Shown: in pieces, positions 6,599-13,347 of the stretch
Numbering within the stretch: the first letter of the stretch is position 1
Layout: each line of letters starts with the position of its first letter
Program-made: the position numbers and the translations under genes
Notes under the pieces: generated by a model
Seen by the model: only the letters and a program-made list of their open reading frames with translations
Told to the model about the DNA's origin: nothing
Database searches by the model: none
NCBI GenBank assembly: GCA_964353405.1
Contig: CAYGWJ010000302.1
Location: forward strand, 1-34,790
Source: JBGLNJ01 sp964353405
GTDB lineage: Bacteria > Chloroflexota > Anaerolineae > Fen-1058
Direction of reading: 5' to 3'
Length of the DNA: 34,790 nt

Positions 6599-7930
6599 AT
6601 GGTCGAGCAGACTTGCTCCTACGCGGAGGAATTGACGGGCAAGGGGTTTGTCATCGCCACCTATTCTGTGGAACTGCCTGCCCAGTCTGACATCATCTCC
6701 AAGGCAGCTTCGTTCGCGATTGGGCAGAGCGTTGGCACATGGACTGAGGTGCCGGGCCTCACGCGCGATATGCTCGATCGCCACATGGCTCGCCTCGTCG
6801 CCGTGTACGATCTGCCGCCGGTCGAACTGTCCTCCCAATTGCCCGCCGGCAAACGCGCGGCCATCGTGCAGATCGCTTTCCCGGAGATCAACTTTGGCTC
6901 GCAGTTTCCGATGCTGTTCACGACATTGCTAGGCAACGACGTTTCTACTTCGACTCAGCTCAAGCTGCTTGACTTGCAGCTCTCGCCCAGCTTTGCCGCT
7001 GGATTCACCGGGCCGAGATTCGGGATCGCTGGCCTGCGCCAATACCTCAACATTCCTCAGCGTCCGATTCTGCTGAACATGATCAAGCCGTGTACCGGGT
7101 ACAGCCCGCAAGAAGGAGCAGCCTTGTTTGCCGCCTCGGCGCGTGGCGGAACGGATATTATCAAGGATGATGAGCTGCTGGGCAATCCTTCCTTCAACCC
7201 ATTGCGCGAGCGTGTGGCCGCTTATCGGCACGCAGCAGATCAAGTCTACGAGGAAACGGGCCATCGCGCCGTCTACTGCGCCAACATCACCGATCGGCCC
7301 GATCGAATGGTCGAAAATGCTCGCCGGGCGCAAGAACTGGGCGCGGGTATGGTTATGGTCAATGCCATCAGCGTTGGATTGGGCATTGTGCAATCCCTGG
7401 CTGAAAACCCGAATATCAATATCCCGATCCTGTCTCACTATGCTGGCGCTGGCGCCCTCACCGAAAGCCCGTCGTCGGGCATCTCTTCGCCGCTGCTGCT
7501 CGGCAAGCTTTGCCGATTGGCCGGAGCGGATGCCAGCATGTTCAGTTCCATTTACAGCGCCTATCCTTTGTTGCGAGACAAATACCTCCGTACAGCTCAA
7601 CTGCAACGCATGCCGCTCTATCACCTCAAGCCAACGCTACCCGTCGTCGGTGGCGGCATTCATCCGGCGACGGCAGTGCGCATCGTCGAGGATTTGGGAA
7701 CGGATGTCATGCTGGCCGTCGGCGGAGCGATCCAGGGTCATCCCGATGGGACAGCCGCCGGAGGACGTGCCATGCGCCAGGCCATCGAAGCAGTCATGGA
7801 TCGAGTCTCCCTTTCGGACAAGGCCCAAACGCACATCGAACTGCGCAAGGCCCTGGCGGCCTGGGCGCCGGACCTGCTGCATTTGTCGTCAGCGAGCCAG
7901 CAGGCGTGTGCCGGTGCTCACATCCGGTGA
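6599..7930 (+). CDS. RuBisCO-like protein (form IV RLP)
   Basis: This 443-residue RuBisCO large-chain homologue starts at ATG 6599, fixed by AGGAGGT at 6588-6594. The N-terminal domain has QSVGTWTEV and LLGN113 (counterpart of Asn123). The barrel has MIKPC with K163 (counterpart of Lys175) and GGTDIIKDDE with K189, D191 and E192, the carbamylated lysine and Mg ligands. H280 matches His294. However, Arg295 is Tyr281, the His327 region reads MFSSIYSAYP, and the mobile loop 6 with Lys334 is missing. GGAIQGHP (375-382) keeps a phosphate-binding loop. Form IV members catalyse enolisation, isomerisation or decarboxylation of keto-phosphates or keto acids (MtnW; the apionate enzymes OiaC/OiaX/OiaT). 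The subtype is not assignable by eye. Confidence 0.93.
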   Translation: MVEQTCSYAEELTGKGFVIATYSVELPAQSDIISKAASFAIGQSVGTWTEVPGLTRDMLDRHMARLVAVYDLPPVELSSQLPAGKRAAIVQIAFPEINFGSQFPMLFTTLLGNDVSTSTQLKLLDLQLSPSFAAGFTGPRFGIAGLRQYLNIPQRPILLNMIKPCTGYSPQEGAALFAASARGGTDIIKDDELLGNPSFNPLRERVAAYRHAADQVYEETGHRAVYCANITDRPDRMVENARRAQELGAGMVMVNAISVGLGIVQSLAENPNINIPILSHYAGAGALTESPSSGISSPLLLGKLCRLAGADASMFSSIYSAYPLLRDKYLRTAQLQRMPLYHLKPTLPVVGGGIHPATAVRIVEDLGTDVMLAVGGAIQGHPDGTAAGGRAMRQAIEAVMDRVSLSDKAQTHIELRKALAAWAPDLLHLSSASQQACAGAHIR

Positions 7931-8692
7931 GGTGAGCGCGCGCTGGATCAGGCCGGGCGTTTTGCCGGAAAGGATGTGGACGGTCAGTCGTGGGTAGCGC
8001 TCGACGAGAGCAAGCATCTGGATCACTTTGCCCGCCATTCCGCCTGTTACATCCGTGGTGCGCGACCCCGAAAGCGCCGGGCGAATCCTCTCGAACGTGG
8101 CGGGTGTGATGACGGATACAACGCGCACGGACGAGCTGGTGCCGAACACGCCGGGCACGTCGCCAGCGAGCAGGATGCGCGTGGGCGACAATTCATACGT
8201 CAGGTAAGCCAGGATGTCTTCGGTTGAAGCAATCGTCCCCCCCAGCGCGGCATCGAACACGACGTCGCCATACACCAGCGGCACCAGCCCAGCTTTGAGC
8301 GCAGTGGTGATAGGCGTGCTGTCGAACCTGACCAGCAATCCTTTGTCGCAGCGGGCCAGCGCGGAGGGCGCCAGGCTCAACACCGGGACGCCTGCCTTGA
8401 CAAAAGCTGACGTGACAATGCGATTCAATTGGGCGGCCGTATCGGCCACTTCCGCAAAGCCCTGCCAGGCTTCGGGGCCGTGCACGCCTTTGCGCGTGCC
8501 ATACCGGCTGGCGACGACGTGCCCGAACGATCCGCTGCCGTGGCCCAACACCAGCTTGAGCCCGGGCCGTTTGTTGAGCGCTGTGCGCACTTCGCTGGCT
8601 AGTCGCCGGATCACGCGCGGCCGGGCTACCGATTCACCTGTCTTGTCCGTGATGAGCGATCCGCCAAGTTTGAGAAAGACCAGTTCAGCCAT
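7889..8692 (-). CDS. Isopentenyl phosphate kinase
   Basis: This protein of about 267 residues belongs to the amino-acid-kinase fold and makes isopentenyl diphosphate from isopentenyl phosphate with ATP. Motifs include LVFLKLGGSLITDK at the start, GHGSGSFGHVVASRYG with the diagnostic substrate-binding histidine of IPKs, LVYGDVVFD, STEDI, LLAGDVPGVF and DVTGGMAGK. ATG 8692 (MAELVFLKLGG) is preferred over GTG 8722, which would overlap the mevalonate kinase stop; AGGA lies nine bases upstream of the ATG. It is translated directly after mevalonate kinase. The 3' end overlaps the RLP gene tail by 42 bases on the opposite strand. IPK marks the archaeal-type or Roseiflexus-type mevalonate route, in which phosphomevalonate is decarboxylated before the second phosphorylation. 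Confidence 0.9.
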   Translation of the reverse strand: MAELVFLKLGGSLITDKTGESVARPRVIRRLASEVRTALNKRPGLKLVLGHGSGSFGHVVASRYGTRKGVHGPEAWQGFAEVADTAAQLNRIVTSAFVKAGVPVLSLAPSALARCDKGLLVRFDSTPITTALKAGLVPLVYGDVVFDAALGGTIASTEDILAYLTYELSPTRILLAGDVPGVFGTSSSVRVVSVITPATFERIRPALSGSRTTDVTGGMAGKVIQMLALVERYPRLTVHILSGKTPGLIQRALTSPDVSTGTRLLAR

Positions 8693-8718
8693 GAGCGTCA
8701 GTCCTGTGAGGACAACCC

Positions 8719-9645
8719 TCACATGATCGTTGCGGCGATCACATTCGCTGCGCCCCCATGGCGCAGCGCATTGAGAACAGTGTCCTGTGTTTGCTCCGTT
8801 GTCAACGCGATCACATTGCCGCCTCGCCCGGCTCCCGAAAGCTTGGCTCCCAGCGCGCCGGCTTGACGCGCTGCCTGAACCAACCGGTCAATTTCAGGCG
8901 AGGATACGCCGATCTGTTCCAGGAGCCACTGGTTGCCGTCCATCAGCGCTCCGAGCGCAAACTGCTCGCCTGCGATAATAGCCGCGCGAGCCATGAGCGC
9001 AATCTGGCCGATCTGCCGGAACCAGGCATCGTACTTTTCCTGGTTAGCTTCCCGGGCCTTGCGTACATCTTCCACAACCACCCTGGTCGAGCTGGGGATG
9101 CCAGTGTCGGCGATGAGTAATCGCAGCGGCGACTTGACGGCAAAAGTCTCTACCAGTCTGTTCTTGACAAAGAAAACGGGTCGCGCATGCGCGATGACGG
9201 TGTTGTCCACGCCGCTTGGCGTGCCATGATAGAGTCTTTCCGCTTCAAACACCAGCGCCGCCAGGATATCGTTGTTGAGTGTATTGCCCAGGTGTCCTGC
9301 CAGCGCCCGCGCGATGGCGGTGGATACGGCCGCGCTGCTGCCCATCCCGCTGGCGACGGGAACCGTCGAGCTGACGGTGATCGTCGCATCCAGGTCTTGC
9401 GCGCGGAAATGAACCAGCGTGGAGCGCACGATGGCAGCCAGCGGGTCGTCGAATGTGGCTTGTGCCACGCGGATGGTCCGGTTCAAATCCTTTGCGATGA
9501 TGATGCAGCCTGTGCCGCGCGGGGTCTCTTCCACTGTGGCGGTGGCTTTCACCTTCGAAATCGGCACGGCGATGGCCGGGCGTCCATATACAACGGCATG
9601 TTCGCCGACGAGGATGATCTTTCCGGGTGCGCTTGCAGTAGTCAT
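8719..9645 (-). CDS. mvk: Mevalonate kinase
   Basis: This 308-residue GHMP kinase phosphorylates mevalonate at the 5-hydroxyl. It has the N-terminal SAPGKIILVGEHAVVYGRP segment, the glycine-rich ATP loop PVASGMGSSAAVS (about 96-108), HGTPSGVDN with the catalytic Asp (D147), and the C-terminal KLSGAGRGGN motif. Length and all four motifs are normal for bacterial and archaeal mevalonate kinases. It is the first gene of a two-gene unit with isopentenyl phosphate kinase and is divergent from murJ, only about 30 bases away. No HMG-CoA reductase, HMG-CoA synthase or decarboxylase gene is in the window, so the rest of the pathway must be elsewhere. Confidence 0.93.
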   Translation of the reverse strand: MTTASAPGKIILVGEHAVVYGRPAIAVPISKVKATATVEETPRGTGCIIIAKDLNRTIRVAQATFDDPLAAIVRSTLVHFRAQDLDATITVSSTVPVASGMGSSAAVSTAIARALAGHLGNTLNNDILAALVFEAERLYHGTPSGVDNTVIAHARPVFFVKNRLVETFAVKSPLRLLIADTGIPSSTRVVVEDVRKAREANQEKYDAWFRQIGQIALMARAAIIAGEQFALGALMDGNQWLLEQIGVSSPEIDRLVQAARQAGALGAKLSGAGRGGNVIALTTEQTQDTVLNALRHGGAANVIAATIM

Positions 9646-9661
9646 AGCTTACGATTATACT
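9633..9661 (+). promoter_or_regulatory. Possible sigma-70-type promoter for murJ
   Basis: TTGCAG (9633-9638), a 17-base spacer and TATACT (9656-9661) lie in the short gap between divergent mvk and murJ. The -10 box is close to consensus and the -35 box is only half-matched. Transcription would begin a few bases before the murJ start. Confidence 0.4.
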
Positions 9662-9675
9662 GCGGGGCGGGGAGA

Positions 9676-11055
9676 GTGTCAAAATTGCAAAAGCTGAGAA
9701 ATCCTACCTCGACCGACCGGCGGGTAATCTTTTCCGCGCTGATTGTAGCGGCAGGTTTTACGGTCAGCAAGTTCACGGGTGTGCTGGATGATTTTATCGT
9801 GGGGCGCGTGTTCGGGGCTGGGCGTGAGTTGGATGCTTACTATGCCGCGTTCAAGCTGCCTGACTTGCTCTTTACGCTCATTGCGGGCGGGGCGATGGCG
9901 GCCGCGTTCATGCCTGTGTTCAGCGGCTATCTCGCGTCCGGCGACCGCGCGGGCGCGTGGAAGCTGGCTTCGTCCACCCTCAACCTTGCGTTCCTGGTCA
10001 CGTTGGCGGTTGCGGCCGTGGCCGCGTTGATCGCGCCGTGGCTCGTGCGCAAATTCCTCGCGCCGGGTTTTGAGCCTGACCAGCAGTTCCTCACTGCCAG
10101 CCTCATGCGGCTTGTCCTCGTCCAGACGGCTGTCTTTTCGGTGAGTGGCATTGTGATGAGCGCGCTGCAGGCTCACCAGCATTTCTTGCTGCCTGCGCTG
10201 GCCCCGGTGATGTACAACCTCGGCATCATCGGCGGCGCGGTGTTTCTGACCCGTCCGTTCACTCTAAGCGCTTTTGGCGTGCCAATCCACATTCAGCCCA
10301 TCAAGGAGCTGGGCGTGTATGGACTGGCCGCCGGCGTGGTGATCGGCGCGCTGATGCACTTGCTGATCCAAGTGCCGGGGCTGATGCGCTTCGGCGCGCG
10401 CTGGTCGCCGTATTTCTTGTTGTCTGATCCGGGCCTGCGCCGTGTGCTGGTCTTGCTCGGCCCGCGCATCCTGGGATTGGGCGTGGTACAACTGAACGCC
10501 GTCATCCTGACGAACCTGGCTTCGCGCTTGTCCGAGGGTAGTCTGACCAGCCTCGAGTTTGCATGGCGTCTGATGCAAATGCCGGAGACCATTGTCGCCA
10601 CCGCCATCGGCACGGCGGTCTTTCCCACCTTGAGCGAGCTGGCTGCGCAGCATCGCCGCGTCGAGTTGCGCGCGATGATGCGCAAGGCGTTGGGAGCAAT
10701 TCTGTTGGTCAACGTCCCGGCGACCATTGGCCTGATTCTCTTGGCGCGGCCACTGTCGGGCTTTGCCTTTGGCTCACAAAATGCGGCGGCGGTCGCCTAT
10801 GCGCTGCAATTTTATGCGCTAGGTTTGGCGGGACATTCTGCGCTCGAAGTGGCTGCGCGCACGTTTTACGCCCAACAGGACACGCGTACGCCGCTCATGG
10901 TCGCCGCGGGCTCGATGCTCGTCGCCGTGACAGCCAGCCTGGTGTTGATGCGTCCATTGAGCTATGGCGGCCTGGCGCTCGGCAACGCGATCGGGTTCAC
11001 GGTCGAGGCGGGTGTACTGGTGTGGCTCATGGAGAAAAGACTGCGCGGTGCGTGA
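9676..11055 (+). CDS. murJ: Lipid II flippase MurJ
   Basis: This polytopic membrane protein of about 459 residues belongs to the MurJ/MviN branch of the MOP superfamily. It moves lipid II across the cytoplasmic membrane for peptidoglycan synthesis. The opening is typical: SALIVAAGFTVSKFTGVLDD, then GRVFGAGRELDAYYAAFKLPDLLF and GGAMAAAFMPVF, followed by about a dozen hydrophobic helices and a middle QLNAVILTNLASRL segment. The start is uncertain: GTG 9676 or TTG 9685 are both in frame just after a GGGGAGAG stretch; upstream codons would run through the opposite-strand mevalonate kinase gene. It heads a plus-strand run with the methyltransferase, PfpI and GNAT genes. Confidence 0.93.
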   Translation: MSKLQKLRNPTSTDRRVIFSALIVAAGFTVSKFTGVLDDFIVGRVFGAGRELDAYYAAFKLPDLLFTLIAGGAMAAAFMPVFSGYLASGDRAGAWKLASSTLNLAFLVTLAVAAVAALIAPWLVRKFLAPGFEPDQQFLTASLMRLVLVQTAVFSVSGIVMSALQAHQHFLLPALAPVMYNLGIIGGAVFLTRPFTLSAFGVPIHIQPIKELGVYGLAAGVVIGALMHLLIQVPGLMRFGARWSPYFLLSDPGLRRVLVLLGPRILGLGVVQLNAVILTNLASRLSEGSLTSLEFAWRLMQMPETIVATAIGTAVFPTLSELAAQHRRVELRAMMRKALGAILLVNVPATIGLILLARPLSGFAFGSQNAAAVAYALQFYALGLAGHSALEVAARTFYAQQDTRTPLMVAAGSMLVAVTASLVLMRPLSYGGLALGNAIGFTVEAGVLVWLMEKRLRGA

Positions 11056-11092
11056 TCCATACGGCGGCTTCTGTTCTTTACGCGGGACGTGG

Positions 11093-11098
11093 TAGAAT
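11093..11098 (+). promoter_or_regulatory. Possible -10 box close to a start codon
   Basis: TAGAAT ends seven bases before the ATG at 11105, and no Shine-Dalgarno sequence lies between. If it is a functional -10 element the transcript would begin at or near the start codon (leaderless). No convincing -35 box was found, so this is weak. Confidence 0.25.
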
Positions 11099-11104
11099 GA
11101 TAAT

Positions 11105-11728
11105 ATGCGACGACTGTGGTGGAACCTGGTTTATCACTTGGGCAAGACTCCGTGGGACACGGGCATCACTCCGCCCGAACTGTGCGCGGTGGTCGAAAGC
11201 GGACAGGTTCCGCCGGGCCGTGCGCTCGACCTGGGCTGCGGCACCGGCACGAATGTGATCTACCTGGCGCGACATGGTTTTGAAGCGGTCGGCGTGGACA
11301 TCTCCTCGCGGGCCATTGCCCAGGCGCGGCGCAAGATTGAGCAAGCCAAGCTGCATGGACGCGCGCACGTGTACGCAGGCGACGTGACGCGGCTGGAGGC
11401 GCTGCCCGTCGCGGGGCCATTTAACCTGGTGTTGGACATCGGTTGCTTTCATAACCTCGACTGGCCGGGACGCGAGCGTTACATCGCCGGACTGTCAGGC
11501 CACGTCAAGCCCGGCGGGTTGTACTTGCTTTACGCATTCGGCCCGCGCGTGCGGTTGGGCAGGGGCATGGGGCTAGGGCCAAAGGACGCCACACGACTCT
11601 TTTCGCCGGCCTTTGAGTTGCTGCATATCGAGCACGGCGCAGGTCGAGGCGGGATCGGATCGGCGTGGTACACCTTTCAAAGGTCAATTCTCAAATCTCA
11701 AATTTCAAGTGGCGCTGTTGAGATTTGA
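11105..11728 (+). CDS. Class I SAM-dependent methyltransferase
   Basis: This protein of about 207 residues has the Rossmann methyltransferase fold. Motif I is ALDLGCGTGTNVIYLAR, followed by the acidic end of strand 2 (GVDIS), a GDVTRL segment and the post-motif strand NLVLDIGCFHNL. The N-terminal TPWDTG and overall arrangement resemble the thiopurine-methyltransferase/TehB-like group; the substrate is unknown. The last dozen or so codons read through a dispersed AT-rich repeat (11690-11702), so the native C-terminus may originally have ended near the FQR at about residue 193. It lies 49 bases after murJ and 15 bases before the PfpI gene. Confidence 0.85.
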   Translation: MRRLWWNLVYHLGKTPWDTGITPPELCAVVESGQVPPGRALDLGCGTGTNVIYLARHGFEAVGVDISSRAIAQARRKIEQAKLHGRAHVYAGDVTRLEALPVAGPFNLVLDIGCFHNLDWPGRERYIAGLSGHVKPGGLYLLYAFGPRVRLGRGMGLGPKDATRLFSPAFELLHIEHGAGRGGIGSAWYTFQRSILKSQISSGAVEI

Positions 11729-11733
11729 TATTT
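11690..11733. repeat. Dispersed repeat, CTCAAATCTCAAA family
   Basis: CTCAAATCTCAAA (11690-11702) is followed by an imperfect inverted copy (TTGAGATTTGATATTT region). The same 13-base word occurs twice in the opposite orientation inside ileS (26214-26240). Here it forms the 3' end of the methyltransferase frame and the leader of the PfpI gene. Confidence 0.7.
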
Positions 11734-11743
11734 GGAGGTAAAA

Positions 11744-12277
11744 GTGCGTCTATCAAGCAAACGGATCGCTGTTTTTGTAGAAGAAGGCTTTGAAGACCTC
11801 GAGTTCTGGGTTACGGTCATGCGTCTGCGCGAAGAAGGCGCGCAAGTGACGATTGTGGGCGTCAAGGCCAACCACACCGTCAAGAGCAAGAATGGTGGAT
11901 TGACCGCGACGAGCCAGGTCGCTGCCGACCTGGTGCGCGCGGATGATTTTGATGCCGTTGTCGTGCCGGGCGGTTGGGCGCCCGACAAACTCCGCCGCTA
12001 TCCGTCCGTGACCGGGTTGGTGCGCCGCGCCTATGAGCAGGGCAAGATCATCGGACTGATTTGCCATGCCGGGTTGGTAGGGATTTCCGCGGGCATTGTG
12101 AAAGGTCACAGGGCCACGGGCAGTCTGGGCATCAAGGATGACCTCGTTAACGCCGGGGCGACGTGGGTAGATGAACCTGCCTTCCGCGATGGCAACCTTG
12201 TGTGGGGGCGCGTCGTGGAAGACATCCCGGACTTTAGCCGTGAGTTGGTCCAGGCCATTGAAGATAGCCAGGCGTAG
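11744..12277 (+). CDS. DJ-1/PfpI family protein (class I glutamine-amidotransferase-like)
   Basis: This 177-residue protein starts at GTG 11744 with GGAGGT at 11734-11739. It follows the PfpI/YhbO pattern: RIAVFVEEGFEDLEF with the conserved acidic residue after the first strand, DFDAVVVPGGWAPD, and GLICHAGLVGIS, the nucleophile elbow with the catalytic cysteine followed by histidine. Family members are described as stress-linked deglycases, glyoxalases or peptidases; which activity applies cannot be read from the sequence. It lies in the middle of the murJ-to-GNAT run. Confidence 0.9.
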   Translation: MRLSSKRIAVFVEEGFEDLEFWVTVMRLREEGAQVTIVGVKANHTVKSKNGGLTATSQVAADLVRADDFDAVVVPGGWAPDKLRRYPSVTGLVRRAYEQGKIIGLICHAGLVGISAGIVKGHRATGSLGIKDDLVNAGATWVDEPAFRDGNLVWGRVVEDIPDFSRELVQAIEDSQA

Positions 12278-12298
12278 GGCTGCAGAGAGCAACGACAT

Positions 12299-13288
12299 AT
12301 GGACATCACCATTCGCAACTTTTGCATGGACGACATTCCGGCGCTGGCGTTGCTGCGAACCGCCGTGGAAGATATGGAGCCCCTCGGCTTTGTCACGACC
12401 GAAGACTATATTCGCAGGCGACACGCGACACCTGGACTGAATCCCGAACAGAATTCGTTCATGGCTGTAACTCCCGATGGACAGATGGTGGGCAATGCCT
12501 GGCTTGTGCTTCGCCGGGGCATTGGCGAAGTCATATTCCAGTTGAACGGCATGGTTCACCCGGCCTGGCGAGGTCAGGGCATTGGCCAGAAACTGATGGA
12601 CGCTGTCGTCGCACGTGCGCGTGAGCGGATGAGCAAAGCCAACAGTTCGCGCTTCTGGCTGCAAGGTCCGGACGTGCACGATGAGCCGGATGACGGTGGC
12701 CGCATCGCGCTGTTCGAATCGAACGGATTCGAGTTGGCGCGATGGGCTTTGGATATGCGCCGTGAATTGCCTGGCCTCGGCAGAATCGCGCCTGTCATCC
12801 CGATTGTGGAAGAACCAGCGGGCATTCAGTTGCGCAAGTGGCGCGCGGGCGTGGACGATGAAGAGGTCGGATGGATGCTTAACGAGGCTTTCCGCGACCA
12901 CTGGGGCTATACTGAGATCGTTATGGATGACTGGTTGAACTATGTTCATGGCGGTTTTCTCGACCTCGAGCACAGTGTGCTGGCCTGGGATGTGGCGAAC
13001 GATCGTTTGGCGGGTGCGTGCGTCAATCGCAGCGACGAGCCAACGTTCAAATTCCGTGGGCGCAAAGAACTGTACGTGGACGATTTGGCCGTGCGCCGCG
13101 CGTATCGCAATCGCAGCGTAGCGACGGCGCTTCTCTCCTGGACATTGAACCGCGCCGATCACCTGGGAATGCAATCAGTGGGATTGGATGCTGATGCCGA
13201 GAATCACACCGGCGCAGTTCGTCTTTACAAGCGGCTGGGGTTTGAAGTGATTGGGAAAATGAGGATTTACCGTCAAGAGTTGCGGTGA
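12299..13288 (+). CDS. GNAT acetyltransferase with two tandem domains
   Basis: This 329-residue protein has two GNAT folds. The first half has MVHPAWRGQGIGQKLMDAVV, a textbook acetyl-CoA-binding loop (R/QxxGxG). The second half has DLAVRRAYRNRSVATALLSW followed by SVGLDADAENHTGAVRLYKRLGFE, a full strand 4/5 arrangement with a weaker CoA loop (RNRSVA instead of GxG). The layout resembles mycothiol-synthase-like proteins with a degenerate domain, although mycothiol synthesis itself is not implied. The start is ATG 12299, 21 bases after the PfpI stop. It converges on the peptidase-GNAT fusion gene across a hairpin. Confidence 0.87.
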   Translation: MDITIRNFCMDDIPALALLRTAVEDMEPLGFVTTEDYIRRRHATPGLNPEQNSFMAVTPDGQMVGNAWLVLRRGIGEVIFQLNGMVHPAWRGQGIGQKLMDAVVARARERMSKANSSRFWLQGPDVHDEPDDGGRIALFESNGFELARWALDMRRELPGLGRIAPVIPIVEEPAGIQLRKWRAGVDDEEVGWMLNEAFRDHWGYTEIVMDDWLNYVHGGFLDLEHSVLAWDVANDRLAGACVNRSDEPTFKFRGRKELYVDDLAVRRAYRNRSVATALLSWTLNRADHLGMQSVGLDADAENHTGAVRLYKRLGFEVIGKMRIYRQELR

Positions 13289-13309
13289 TGGGCGTGCGTG
13301 AAACGTAAA

Positions 13310-13347
13310 GCGTGAAACGTAAAGATGCGCCCTATCACGTTTCACGC
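13310..13347. terminator. Bidirectional hairpin between convergent genes
   Basis: GCGTGAAACGT (13310-13320) and ACGTTTCACGC (13337-13347) form a perfect 11-bp stem with a 16-base loop. An extra copy of the left word precedes it (13296-13306 region). The right arm contains the stop codon of the minus-strand fusion gene (13342-13344). There is no long U-run, so termination is inferred from position. The same word family builds the hairpin at 24643-24691. Confidence 0.6.

Noticed and set aside
6599..7930. CO2-fixing RuBisCO
   Set aside because: Loop 6 with its lysine and the Arg295/His327 counterparts are missing, and no phosphoribulokinase or small subunit gene is nearby.
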